Made by a program: the position numbers and the translations under genes
Assembly: GCF_003403035.1 (NCBI RefSeq)
Contig: NZ_QURN01000001.1
Coordinates: 310,001-374,000 of the forward strand
DNA length: 64,000 bases
Source of the DNA: Mesorhizobium denitrificans
GTDB lineage: Bacteria > Pseudomonadota > Alphaproteobacteria > Rhizobiales > Rhizobiaceae
Direction: 5' to 3'
The notes under the pieces: generated by a model
Seen by the model: only the letters and a program-made list of their open reading frames with translations
What the model was told of the DNA's origin: nothing
Database searches by the model: none
In this document: piece after piece, positions 23,776 through 33,500 of the stretch
Position numbering within the stretch: the stretch's first letter is position 1
Layout of the letters: each line of letters starts with the position of its first letter

Positions 23776-24761
23776 GCATGGAGGCCAAGACACAACCGAT
23801 GGCTCGGCTCTCCGGCCTCTCGCTGATGGATGTGCTGCGCGTCGCGCGGCTGCCTATCGCTATCGTCGTGGTCCTTATGCTGTTCGGCCTTGTCGAGCCG
23901 CGTGTTCTCTCCCTCGGCAATTTCCGCAACATTGCGCTGCAGACAAGCTATCTCGCCATCTTCGCAATGGCGCAGACAATGGTGCTTCTGACCCGCGGCT
24001 TCGACCTCTCTCTCGGTTACACTGTTTCGCTGGTCAGTGTTGCCGCCTCGATGGCGATGGTAGCGATGGGCGGCGGCGATGCTTCGATCCTTTACGGCGT
24101 CGGCGCCGCGCTACTGGTCGCAGGTGTGATCGGCCTCGCCAACGGTGTGCTCATCGCTGGCATTGGCATTAACCCGCTGGTGACGACGCTCGGCATGGCC
24201 AACATTGTGCTGGCCTTCGCCTCGACGATCAGCGGCGGCTTCCCCGTGACTGGTTTGCCGAAGGGTCTCACCGCGGAGTTCGCGCAACGATCGCCGCTTT
24301 CGATTCCGATGCCGATCTGGATCGCCGCCCTGGTGTTCGTTCTCTTGTTCCTCGTGCTCAAGGCGACGCGCTTTGGTCGCAGCCTCTATATCATCGGGGC
24401 CAATCCAAGAGCGGCGGTCGCGGCGGGCATCCGCACCGTGCCGGTGCTGGTGGCGGCCTACACTCTCTGCGCACTCCTCGCCGCGCTCGGCGCGCTTCTG
24501 CTCACCGCACGCACCGGTTCGGGCGAACCCAACCTCGGTGGCAATCTCACGCTGGAGGCGATTGCTGCAGCCGTCGTGGGTGGCGTTCGATTGTCCGGCG
24601 GGGAGGGCGGCGTGGGCGCCGCCGTGCTCGGTGCGCTGTTCGTCACCGTGCTCTCAAATGGCATGAACCTCGTCCAGATCGATGGCTATCTGCAGCAGAT
24701 TTGTCTGGGCGTCATCATCATCGTCAGCCTGATCGTCAATCGCGATGATGCCAGGCGCTGA
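23772..24761 (+). CDS. Sugar-type ABC transporter permease (RbsC family), second of two
   Basis: Inner-membrane permease of 329 aa. Seen: IFAMAQTMVLLTRGFDLSLG, GRSLYIIGANPRAAVAAGIR, GGNLTLEAIAAAVVGGVRLS and LVQIDGYLQQICLGVIIIVS. The paralogue just upstream matches it segment by segment. ATG 23,772 overlaps the preceding stop. HyuA follows after a 26-base gap, so transport and hydrolysis are in one transcript. Confidence 0.95.
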   Translation: MSMEAKTQPMARLSGLSLMDVLRVARLPIAIVVVLMLFGLVEPRVLSLGNFRNIALQTSYLAIFAMAQTMVLLTRGFDLSLGYTVSLVSVAASMAMVAMGGGDASILYGVGAALLVAGVIGLANGVLIAGIGINPLVTTLGMANIVLAFASTISGGFPVTGLPKGLTAEFAQRSPLSIPMPIWIAALVFVLLFLVLKATRFGRSLYIIGANPRAAVAAGIRTVPVLVAAYTLCALLAALGALLLTARTGSGEPNLGGNLTLEAIAAAVVGGVRLSGGEGGVGAAVLGALFVTVLSNGMNLVQIDGYLQQICLGVIIIVSLIVNRDDARR

Positions 24762-24787
24762 TACTCCAACTTTTTCGGGAAGTTCGT

Positions 24788-26848
24788 ATGGCTTATCAAG
24801 TTTGCATCGATATTGGCGGCACCTTCACCGACTGTCTCGTCTCGAACAGCCAGGGTGAGATCGCCATCTTCAAGTCGCCGACGACGCCGGGCGAATTCGA
24901 GAAGGGGTTCATCAACGTGCTGCATGTAGCCGCAGAGGGCTACGGTCTGAGCGCCGCTGAATTCATGCGAGAGATCGACCTCGTCGTGCACGGCTCGACC
25001 GTGTCGACCAACGCGCTGGTCGAGCGCAAGACGGTTAAGGTCGGTCTTATCCTGACCGCTGGCCATCAGGATATACTGGTGTTGCGCGAAGGTCCACGCA
25101 AAGGCGCCTTTCAATGGCGGCTGAACTATCCTGATCCATATGTGCCGCGCCATCTCACCAAGACCGTTGCCGGGCGCATCGACGCGCGTGGTCGCGAGCT
25201 CGCGCCACTCTCCATAGATGACGTCCGCAAGGCCGCCGCCGAATTCCGCGGGCTCGGCGTAGAGGCGATCGCCGTCGGCCTTTTATGGTCTGTGGTCAAT
25301 CCGGCGCATGAGCTTGCCGTGCGCGAGATCCTGAACCAGGAACTGCCCGGCATTCCAGTGACACTAAGCCATGAGATCAACCCGATGCCGCGCGAGTACA
25401 AGCGTATCATCGCGGCCGCGATTGATGCGTCCATCAACCCGATCGTGCGCACTTATATCGAGAAGCTGAAGACGGCGCTCGACGAGGAAGGCTTCGAAGG
25501 CGAGCTGCTGCTTGCCAATTGCGTCGGAGGCATGATGCCTTTGGCCGACATGATCCGAAAGCCGATCTACAGTGTGATGTCCGGCCCGACCTTGGCGCCG
25601 ATGGCGGCGTTGGCGCTGTCCGATGAGCCCGACATCATCGTCGGCGACATGGGCGGTACGACATTCGACGTCTCGGCGTTGCGCGACCATCAGATCATCG
25701 TCACGCCCGACAGCATGATCCACGACGATTCACTCGGCATTCCCAAGGTCGACGTGCGCTCGGTCGGCGCCGGCGGCGGCTCAATCGCCTTCGTCGACGA
25801 AGGAGGCCTGCTGCAGGTCGGCCCACGAAGCGCCGGCGCGCGGCCGGGTCCTGCCTGCTACGGTCAGGGCGGCACCGAACCGACGGTAACGGACGCCAAT
25901 GTCGTGCTCGGCATCGTCGATCCGGACTATTTCCTCGGCGGCAAGATGCAACTGAAGCGCGAGCTGGCGGAGGCCGCTGTTGACAAGATCGCCTCGCGGC
26001 TCGGTGTGTCTCGCCAGGAAGCGGCCTACGCGATCTACACCACCAGCAACCACAATATGGTGGCGGCGATCGAGGAGATCACCGTGCGCGAGGGCATCAA
26101 TCCGCGCGACTCCTTCTTCGTCTGCGGCGGCGGCGCCACTGCGATCCACATCGCCGAGATGGCCGACATCCTCGGCTTGAAACGCTACATGGTGCCGCGC
26201 TTCATGGCCGGCCTCAGCGCTTTCGGCGGTCTGATCTCCGACATCCGCTCGGAGGAGAGCGCGGTGCTGCTCACCTCCGACGCAGACTTCAACGTCGCTG
26301 GCGTCAACGATGCGCTGAAGCGGCTGAAACAGGCCGGCAACAATTTTCTCGCAGAAGCGGGCGTCGCGCCGGAGAACCGTCAGTTCGAGTTGTCCTTCCT
26401 CGGCCGCTATGAATATCAGTCCTTCGAGATTGAGGTGCCGTTCGAGGCCGAGAACGGGATGGTGTCCGAGGACGATCTGCCGGGTCTGGTCGAGTCCTTC
26501 CACAAGATGCACGAGCGCATCTACTCGATCCGCGCCGACAATGACATCGTCGAATTCACGGCATGGAAGCTGCGCGCCATCGGCAAGCGCTCCGGGCAGG
26601 ATATCTGGCAGAAAAACACGCTGCTCGATCAGGTCGGCGCAATCGACATCAAGACCAAGCGCGGCATCTATCAGCAGGAGAGCGGTAGTGTCGAAACGGT
26701 GCCGGTCTACGAACTTGCGCAGCTACGTGCCGGTGCGCAGCTCACAGGCCCCTGCCTGGTCGAGGCCGAGACCTTCACCGCTTATCTCAAGGACCAGCAT
26801 CAAGGGCAGATCGACCGTTACGGCAATCTCGTCGTCAACATCGTCTAG
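24788..26848 (+). CDS. hyuA: Hydantoinase/oxoprolinase subunit A (HyuA), ATP-dependent ring or amide hydrolase
   Basis: ATP-binding subunit of 686 aa, ASKHA (actin-like) fold. Seen: VCIDIGGTFTDCLVSNSQGE (phosphate 1), VVHGSTVSTNALVERKTVKV, LSHEINPMPREYKRIIAAAI, SVMSGPTLAPMAALAL, IIVGDMGGTTFDVSALRDHQ (phosphate 2), VDVRSVGAGGGSIAFVDEGG, GARPGPACYGQGGTEPTVTD and FFVCGGGATAIHIAEMADIL. Family members with known function are N-methylhydantoinase, 5-oxoprolinase, caprolactamase and acetone carboxylase subunits. The partner subunit follows 27 bases later. The substrate is likely a cyclic amide or imide; omega-aminotransferases and a semialdehyde dehydrogenase in the same cluster would fit a lactam opened to an omega-amino acid. 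That is inference. Confidence 0.92.
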   Translation: MAYQVCIDIGGTFTDCLVSNSQGEIAIFKSPTTPGEFEKGFINVLHVAAEGYGLSAAEFMREIDLVVHGSTVSTNALVERKTVKVGLILTAGHQDILVLREGPRKGAFQWRLNYPDPYVPRHLTKTVAGRIDARGRELAPLSIDDVRKAAAEFRGLGVEAIAVGLLWSVVNPAHELAVREILNQELPGIPVTLSHEINPMPREYKRIIAAAIDASINPIVRTYIEKLKTALDEEGFEGELLLANCVGGMMPLADMIRKPIYSVMSGPTLAPMAALALSDEPDIIVGDMGGTTFDVSALRDHQIIVTPDSMIHDDSLGIPKVDVRSVGAGGGSIAFVDEGGLLQVGPRSAGARPGPACYGQGGTEPTVTDANVVLGIVDPDYFLGGKMQLKRELAEAAVDKIASRLGVSRQEAAYAIYTTSNHNMVAAIEEITVREGINPRDSFFVCGGGATAIHIAEMADILGLKRYMVPRFMAGLSAFGGLISDIRSEESAVLLTSDADFNVAGVNDALKRLKQAGNNFLAEAGVAPENRQFELSFLGRYEYQSFEIEVPFEAENGMVSEDDLPGLVESFHKMHERIYSIRADNDIVEFTAWKLRAIGKRSGQDIWQKNTLLDQVGAIDIKTKRGIYQQESGSVETVPVYELAQLRAGAQLTGPCLVEAETFTAYLKDQHQGQIDRYGNLVVNIV

Positions 26849-26875
26849 TTCAACAATCAAGTGAGGGATCGACCC

Positions 26876-28699
26876 ATGGACTCCATCAACAGGCCCGAAC
26901 TCGACGTTTCTGAACGCCGTGTCGACCCCTTCCTGATGTCGGTGTTGAAAAGCCGCTTTGAGGCAATCGTACGCGAGATGACGCTGGTCGTCATGCGCGC
27001 CAGCCGCTCGGCGGTGATCAAGAACGCGCGTGACTTTTCCTGCGCCATCCTGACCTACGACCACAGGCTGGTCTCGGTCGAGGACGCGTTGCCAATCCAC
27101 GTCATGTCGATGGACATGGCGACGCGGCCGCTGACAGATCTTTTCGACGACGTCACGCAAGGTGACATCTTTCTCAACAATTGCCCCTATACCGGCGGAA
27201 CGCACCACGCCGACCTGATCATGGCGATGCCGGTGTTCTTCGAGGGAGAGCCGCTGTTTTGGGTCGTGGCGCTATCGCATCACGCAGACACCGGCGCACC
27301 TGTGCCGTCGACCTATTTGCCTTTCGCCAAGAACATCTTCGAGGAAGGGATGCATTTTCCTTGCGTGCGCGTCGCGCAGAACTACGAAGAGAAGAAAGAC
27401 ATCCTGCGCATCGGCACGATGCGCAACCGCGTGCCGGATATGTGGCTTGGAGACGTGCGCGCGCAGATCGGCGCGTGCCGCACCGGCGAAAGACGTATCG
27501 GCGAATTGTTCGCGCGCTATGGCCGCGACACCATCCTCGGCTTCGTCGAGGATTGGTTTGACTACGGCGCGCGCTGCGCCAAGGCGGCGATCGCCAAGCT
27601 GCCCGCCGGCAGCTACAGCTACGAGACGCGACATGATCCGGTGCCCGGCGTCGCCGACGAAGGGATCCCGGTCAAGGTGACGATCAATGTCGATCCGGAG
27701 AAAGGCGAGATCGTCGTCGACGTGCGTGACAACATGGACAATGTGCCGGGCGGCCTCAACCTGTCGGAGAACACCGCGACCGGCTCGTGCCGCATTGGCG
27801 TCTTCAACAATCTCGACGAGAGCATTCCTCACAATGAGGGCGCCAAGTCGCAGATCAAAGTGCTGCTGCGCGAAGGCAGCGTCATCGGCAAGCCGAAATA
27901 TCCGGTTGGCACTTCGGTCGCGACCACCAACGTCAACGATCGCCTGATGATTGCCGGCAACTGCGTCTTCTCGCGCATGGGCGCGCCTTACGGCCAGGCC
28001 GAAAGCGGCTCGCACCTCCCGGCCGGCGTCGGCGTCATCTCCGGCGCGGATCCGTTCAAGCACGGCAAGTCGTACGTCAATCAGGTCTTCGTCGGCTATG
28101 CCGGCGGCGGCGCCCGCCACGGCTTCGACGGCTGGCTGACCTATTGCGGCCCGGCCAATGCGGGTCTTATCCAGCTCGACTCCGTCGAGGTCGACGAGTC
28201 GATGTATCCGATCGTCATCGAGCGCCGAGGCGTGTTGCCAGGATCGCAAGGCTTCGGCGAGTTCGAAGGCGCGCCGGCGACCGGCGGCGTCTTCTATCCA
28301 CTCGACCACGACATGACGATCGTGTACGCGGCCGACGGCACCAGCTTCCCGCCGCGCGGCGTGCTGGGCGGCGGCGACGGCAAGGAGAGCGAGACGATCA
28401 AGCTGAGGGCCAACGAGAAGATCGTACTGCCGGCCTTCAGCGAGGAGACGATTGAGAACGGCGCCCGCATCGAGTTCACCGCATGCGGCGGCGGCGGCTA
28501 CGGCGATCCGCTGAAGCGCGATCCGAAACGGGTGGCGGCGACCGTCAATCGCGGCTGGCTCAGCCGCGAGGATGCCGAGACGGTCTATAAAGTGGTTCTG
28601 GTCGATGCCGACGAGCCCGGCCTGCTCAAGGTCGAAGAAGCCCGTACAGCCGCCCTCAGAAACGGTTTGACTCTAACGAGCGGGGTGCGCCATGCATGA
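26876..28699 (+). CDS. hyuB: Hydantoinase/oxoprolinase subunit B (HyuB)
   Basis: Catalytic partner of HyuA, 607 aa. Seen: VDPFLMSVLKSRFEAIVREM, SRSAVIKNARDFSCAILTYD, GDIFLNNCPYTGGTHHADLI, VVALSHHADTGAPVPSTYLP and FGEFEGAPATGGVFYPLDHD, with the C-terminal ACGGGGYGDPLKRDPKRVAA, which is the standard HyuB ending. ATG 26,876 has gaggga in front; GTG 26,861 is a weaker alternative. Overlaps the DMT-transporter gene by 8 bases. Together with HyuA it hydrolyses or carboxylates a substrate at the cost of ATP. Confidence 0.92.
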   Translation: MDSINRPELDVSERRVDPFLMSVLKSRFEAIVREMTLVVMRASRSAVIKNARDFSCAILTYDHRLVSVEDALPIHVMSMDMATRPLTDLFDDVTQGDIFLNNCPYTGGTHHADLIMAMPVFFEGEPLFWVVALSHHADTGAPVPSTYLPFAKNIFEEGMHFPCVRVAQNYEEKKDILRIGTMRNRVPDMWLGDVRAQIGACRTGERRIGELFARYGRDTILGFVEDWFDYGARCAKAAIAKLPAGSYSYETRHDPVPGVADEGIPVKVTINVDPEKGEIVVDVRDNMDNVPGGLNLSENTATGSCRIGVFNNLDESIPHNEGAKSQIKVLLREGSVIGKPKYPVGTSVATTNVNDRLMIAGNCVFSRMGAPYGQAESGSHLPAGVGVISGADPFKHGKSYVNQVFVGYAGGGARHGFDGWLTYCGPANAGLIQLDSVEVDESMYPIVIERRGVLPGSQGFGEFEGAPATGGVFYPLDHDMTIVYAADGTSFPPRGVLGGGDGKESETIKLRANEKIVLPAFSEETIENGARIEFTACGGGGYGDPLKRDPKRVAATVNRGWLSREDAETVYKVVLVDADEPGLLKVEEARTAALRNGLTLTSGVRHA

Positions 28700-29600
28700 C
28701 GAACGACCTGTGCGGGGCAGCGGCATATTGCCGACGGACGCAATTCTTTTGCTACTGGCTGCAGTAATCTACGGCGGCATCTTTCCAGTCAATCGGTTGG
28801 CCGCCGAAGCGCAATGGCCGCCTATGGGCTTCGCTTTCGCCCAATCGCTTACGGCCGGCGTGATACTCGCGCTGGCGGCAGCCGCCCGAGGTCGGTTCAC
28901 CATTAGCGCCGGACAGTTGCTCGCATACTTGATTATAGGCGGTCTGGTGGTTGGCCTGCCGATCGGTATTCTGGTTTCGGCCGCTCCGCATGTCGATGCC
29001 TCGGTGCTGACTCTGGTGCTCTGCCTTTCTCCCACATTCACTCTATGCATTGGCGTGCTCGCGGGCTTCGATCGCTTCGATTGGCGCACTCTCGCCGGCA
29101 TGCTGCTCGGAGTGGCCGGCGTGGCTGTCCTGGCGCTGCCCGATGTGGGCGTTGTCGGCTCGGACGGTATCGGTTGGTTTCTCGTGGCTCTCATCGCCCC
29201 GGTGATGTTTGCTGCCGCCAACAACTGCGCCAAATGGCTGCGACCTGAAGGTGCGTCCTCCTTGATGATGGCCGCCGGGACCTTGCTGGGGGCGGCTGTG
29301 GTTGCTGGCGTTGTCATGCTCGCGCTCGGCAGTGCGGCATTGCCTTCCGAGTGGACCGGGACCACCGCGATGCCGCTCGTGCTCGCAACGGTGATCAATG
29401 CCGTCTTCTTCGTACTGTTCTTCGAACTGGTCGCTCGGATGGGACCGACGCGCTTTTCGATTTTCAACTATCTGGCGGTGGCTGCGGGCATCCTCTGGAG
29501 CCTGGCCGTCTTCGACGAACAGCCGGCCGCCTCGTTCTGGTTGGCGTTAGTGCTGATGCTTGCAGCCATGTATTTGGTACTGTCGCGCAAGCCCAACTGA
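28692..29600 (+). CDS. EamA/DMT-superfamily transporter
   Basis: Inner-membrane protein of 302 aa with about ten helices in two EamA repeats (residues about 15-140 and 158-295). Seen: LLLLAAVIYGGIFPVNRLAA, GLPIGILVSAAPHVDASVLT and MGPTRFSIFNYLAVAAGILW. DMT proteins are mostly metabolite exporters. As the last gene of the operon, with its start inside hyuB, it may relieve accumulation of an amino-acid product. No hairpin terminator is obvious right after it. Confidence 0.9.
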   Translation: MHDERPVRGSGILPTDAILLLLAAVIYGGIFPVNRLAAEAQWPPMGFAFAQSLTAGVILALAAAARGRFTISAGQLLAYLIIGGLVVGLPIGILVSAAPHVDASVLTLVLCLSPTFTLCIGVLAGFDRFDWRTLAGMLLGVAGVAVLALPDVGVVGSDGIGWFLVALIAPVMFAAANNCAKWLRPEGASSLMMAAGTLLGAAVVAGVVMLALGSAALPSEWTGTTAMPLVLATVINAVFFVLFFELVARMGPTRFSIFNYLAVAAGILWSLAVFDEQPAASFWLALVLMLAAMYLVLSRKPN

Positions 29601-29799
29601 CCGTCTGGCAATCGCTGGCCGGTCAAATGGTGTTCGCCTGCAAATGCAGCGTCGTCAAGGCGACGGCTGGCAGAGCCTATGTGCGTTTCTGCTAAGGTTG
29701 CGGCCTTGGGCGGTCGTTCGCCTGCTGTTAAGCGTAGGCTGGTCAATGGCGGGCCACGACCGATAGCGATGAGCACTATGTTTTCGCTATAGCCCTACG

Positions 29800-30042
29800 A
29801 TGAACCTACGTGACTTCCCGGCCGCCGAGTTGCGGAAGCATGGCTTGATCGGGCGGTCGCCGGATGCCTTCCTTGCCGGTCTCTATGAGTAGGCACCAGA
29901 CATGCTGATCGAGACGCTGGCGAATGCGCGGGGCAATCTCAGCCAGCCGCGCGTTTCAGCCGCAACCTTCTTCGGCATCCTGCGCGATCAGAGGCTCGTC
30001 AAGCTGGCGGCGCAGATCGAAAAGTACCTCGACGATCTATAG
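29800..30042 (+). pseudogene. Broken PIN-domain toxin gene (C-terminal fragment with internal stop)
   Basis: The frame from ATG 29,800 reads MNLRDFPAAELRKHGLIGRS, stops at TAG 29,890, and continues in the same frame as APDMLIETLANARGNLSQPR to TAG 30,040. NLRDFP followed by a PDxFL helix is the C-terminal part of VapC-like PIN proteins (RSP_2648-type); the N-terminal catalytic half is absent. The 200 bases before it (29,601-29,799) hold no gene I can support, only the end of the DMT operon. The fragment probably marks an old recombination border between the catabolic cluster and the defence island. Confidence 0.6.
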
Positions 30043-30107
30043 CGCGGCTTTCTCCGGCCACGAAGATCGGCTTCCGTTTCGGCCTGGAATTGACCGTAAA
30101 GTGTAGC

Positions 30108-30137
30108 TTGACACTATGCGATATTTTTCACTAACAT
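30108..30137 (+). promoter_or_regulatory. Sigma70 promoter of the defence operon
   Basis: TTGACA (30,108-30,113), an 18-base spacer and TAACAT (30,132-30,137) form a good housekeeping promoter 74 bases upstream of the XRE gene. It is the only convincing promoter seen before the helicase-to-DUF499 operon. Confidence 0.6.
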
Positions 30138-30210
30138 CGACCCACAGATTCGGAACGTGAAACAACCGGCGTGGCTGATCCGCGTCGGCTGAACCTTGGG
30201 CGAAAGCGCA

Positions 30211-30516
30211 ATGAGTGGCAACCGCATGAAGTCCCCCGCCCATCCTGGTGGCTTCGTGAAGGCCGAGGTTATCGGCCCTCTCGGCTTGTCGGTCACCGCC
30301 GCGGCAGATGCTCTTGGTGTCACCCGTGCCGCTTTGTCGGCGCTGTTGAATGAGCGAGCTGATTTGTCGCCAGAGATGGCGATCCGCATCGAGAAGGCGT
30401 TTGGCATTTCAATGGAGACCCTCATGCGGATGCAGAACAGCTTTGACATCGCGGAGGCGCGTAAGAAGGCCAAAGAAGTCAATGTGGCGCCTTATGCAGG
30501 AAAGGCGTCGGAATGA
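30211..30516 (+). CDS. XRE-family HigA-like DNA-binding protein (no partner toxin)
   Basis: Protein of 101 aa with the HigA/VapI layout: [20 protein letters not shown], then the helix-turn-helix [20 protein letters not shown], then [20 protein letters not shown]. In type II modules the HigB toxin gene precedes higA, but the 170 bases upstream hold only a promoter and no HigB-like frame. The stop overlaps the ATG of a 28-codon ORF. As first gene of the operon it is more likely a repressor of the defence genes than a working antitoxin; this is inference from position. ATG 30,211 is chosen over an upstream TTG. Confidence 0.88.
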   Translation: MSGNRMKSPAHPGGFVKAEVIGPLGLSVTAAADALGVTRAALSALLNERADLSPEMAIRIEKAFGISMETLMRMQNSFDIAEARKKAKEVNVAPYAGKASE

Positions 30517-30599
30517 ACATTCCTATCGCGTCCCATTTGGTTGCAAAAAGCTTTTGGACGAAGGCTCCAGAACTCCAGAGAAAGCCGGCCGTCGCATGA
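30513..30599 (+). CDS. 28-residue coupling ORF between XRE and helicase genes
   Basis: ATG 30,513 overlaps the XRE stop (ATGA), and this ORF's own TGA (30,597-30,599) overlaps the helicase ATG 30,596 (ATGA again). The peptide, [20 protein letters not shown] onward, has no domain I recognise and no membrane segment. The exact double overlap suggests it passes ribosomes from the regulator gene to the helicase gene. It might instead be the worn-down relic of a longer gene. Whether the peptide itself matters is unknown. Confidence 0.5.
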   Translation: MNIPIASHLVAKSFWTKAPELQRKPAVA

Positions 30600-33500
30600 A
30601 GCTCGAAGACATAAAATCCGGCGTCAGTTTATCCGGGATCGAGCCATCCCAGGTGGTGACGGCTGTTGCTGTCGTCCCCCTTGGGGAGGGATCGGTTCAG
30701 CTCATCTATCGGACCCCTGACGGCGGCATGAAGGAGCGGCTGCTCAACAGGGGCGACGAGCCTTCTGTCGATATTGCCACAGTGGAACGGCCGTTTTCCT
30801 TCGACGGCGATGGCGCGGCGTTCCAGCTTGCCTGCGAGGCCAAGCGGATCGACCTCGCCTTCCTGTTCGACCCGATGATGGCGGTCCATAGTTCGAATGT
30901 GGAGCCGCTGCCGCACCAGATCACCGCTGTCTATGAATCGCTGTTGCCCCGGCAACCTTTGCGGTTCGTCCTCGCCGATGACCCTGGCGCCGGCAAGACG
31001 ATCATGGCGGGCCTCTATATCCGCGAACTCATCATGCGCGCGGACTCGCATCGCATCCTGATCGTCGCGCCCGGCAGCCTGGTCGAACAATGGCGGGACG
31101 AGCTTTACGAAAAATTCGGGCTAGAGTTTCACGTCTATTCGCCGCTTCTGGAGCAGACCTCGCCGAGCGGGAACCCATTCGACGATTATCCCCGCCTTAT
31201 CGTTCGGCTCGATCAGCTCTCCCGCAACGAAGAGCTTCAAGAAAAACTCTGCGCGCCTGGCTGGGATTTGGCCGTCTTCGACGAGGCGCATAAGCTCTCC
31301 GCGCACTATTTCGGTTCCAAGCTGGAAAAGACGGGCCGCTTCCGCTTCGCGGAGAAGCTGGGCGCGCATGTCCGGCACCTGCTGTTGATGACGGCAACAC
31401 CGCACAACGGCAAGGAGGAGGACTTTCAGCTTTTCCTATCGTTGCTCGATTCCGACCGCTTCTATGGCAAGTTCCGCGATGGGGTTCACAAGGTTGATGC
31501 CTCCGACCTTATGCGCCGCATGGTCAAAGAGGAGTTGGTCAAGTTCGACGGCACCCCGCTCTTCCCGGAGCGCAGGGCCTACACGGTCAACTACGAACTC
31601 TCGCCGATCGAAGCGGCCTTGTACGAGGCCGTCACCAATTATGTGCAAACCGAGATGGGCAAGGCCGACCAGCTCGAAGGCGCGCGCAAGGGTTCTGTCG
31701 GCTTCGCCTTAGCCGCATTGCAACGGCGTCTCGCCTCAAGCCCGGAAGCAATCTTCCAGTCGCTGAAGCGCCGCCGCGAGCGGCTTGAGAACCGGCTGCG
31801 CGATGAAAAGCTCGGCATAAAAGGGCGGCACGCGCTCGCCGAAACCTACGCTGGCGCTCCAGAGGATGACGACGACCTGAGCGCCGAAGAGCAGGAAACT
31901 CTGGAAGAAAACCTGATCGACGACGCCACGGCCGCCAAAACCGTCGTCGAGCTTGAAGCCGAGATCGTCATCCTGAAGGGGCTGGAGGAGCAGGCCAAGG
32001 CTGTCGTCGCTTCCGGGAAGGATCGCAAATGGGATGAGCTGTCCAGAATCCTTCAGAACCATCCCGAAACGCGCGACGCCGCCGGCCGACAGCGCAAGAT
32101 CATCATCTTTTCCGAACACCGCGACACGCTGAACTACCTTCAGGCGCGGATTGCCGGTGTGCTCGGCAATCCCGATGCCATCGTGACCATCCACGGCGGC
32201 ACGCATCGGGACGAGCGCCGCCGCCTTCAGGCGCTCTTCCGCTCCGATCCCGATGTGCGCGTGCTGGTAGCGACGGACGCCGCTGGCGAAGGCGTGAACC
32301 TTCAGAACGCGAACCTGATGGTCAACTATGACCTTCCCTGGAACCCGAACCGGCTGGAGCAGCGGTTCGGCCGCATCCACCGCATCGGGCAGACCGAGGT
32401 TTGCCACCTGTGGAATCTCGTCTCCAAGGAAACCCGCGAGGGCGATGTCTATCACCGCCTGCTGATGAAGCTGGAGGTCGAGAGCCAGGCCCTTCATGGC
32501 CGCGTCTTCGATATTCTGGGCGAGGTGTTTGAGAGGACCAGTCTCAAGGATCTTCTGGTCGAGGCCATCCGCTATGGCGATCGCCCAGAAGTCCGTGCCC
32601 GGCTGACCCAGAAGATCGACAACGCGCTCGACCACGACCACCTGAAATCTCTCTTGAACCGCAATGCCCTTGCGCAGGAGACGATGAGTGCGGATCGGCT
32701 GTTTGCCGTGAAGGAGGAGATGGAAAAGGCGGAGGCGCGAAGGCTTCAGCCGTTCTTCGTGCGGGCCTTTTTCAACAAGGCTCTCGACGCGCTTGGTGGC
32801 ACGGCGCATCCGCGTGAGGCCGGACGGTCGGAGATCACCCATATTCCGGCGGCGATCCGCGAACGCGACCGCCGCCTCACGGGTCGAAACCGTCGTGAGC
32901 ATGAGCCGGTTCTACGGCGCTACAGCCGCGTTTGCTTCGAGCGCCAGGCTATCCAGCCGCTCGACAAGCCGGGGCTGGAACGCGCCGTGCTCATGCACCC
33001 CGGCCATCCGCTCATGCTTGCCATGTCGGACATGATCCTTGAGCAGCACACCAACCTTCTGCGGCAGGGGTCGATCCTGGTTGATCCATCCGATGAAGGG
33101 TTCGACCCGGGGATGCTGTTTCTGCTGACGCACGAGATCAAATCTGGCGACGGCTCGGTGCTTTCCAAGCGGCTGCAATTCGTGCGTGTCGGCCCGGACG
33201 GGCAAGCGGCCTTTGCCGGATGGGCGCCACACCTCGACCTTGATCCTCTGCCGGAAGCCGAGCGTCCCTTGCTCAAGGACGTGCTCGATGCTCCCTGGCT
33301 GTCTTCTGGTCAGGAAGCCCGCGCCTTGTCTTTGGCGGCGACGACCTTGGTGCCGGAGCATTATGGCGACGTTGCTCAGCGGCGCATCGACCATGTGGAG
33401 AAGACGCTGAACGCCGTCCATGAGCGGCTGAGCAAGGAAATCGCCTTCTGGCAGGATCGTTGGCTGAAGCTCAAGGACGACGCCGAGGTCGGCAAGGACG

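Noticed and set aside
24788-28699. Acetone carboxylase or 5-oxoprolinase as firm identity for HyuA/HyuB
   Set aside because: The acetone carboxylase gamma subunit is absent, and oxoprolinase context (pxpABC, glutathione genes) is absent; only the broad family can be supported.
30043-30200. Possible HigB toxin upstream of the HigA-like gene
   Set aside because: No frame longer than about 20 codons with RelE/HigB motifs; the interval contains a good sigma70 promoter instead.
29600-30210. Left attachment site of the tRNA-Ser element
   Set aside because: No copy of the tRNA 3' end (gggattcgaaccct or its complement) is present here; left border not assigned.
31736-32902. 388-codon minus-strand frame inside the helicase gene
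   Set aside because: Antisense shadow of the helicase core; no recognisable motif.
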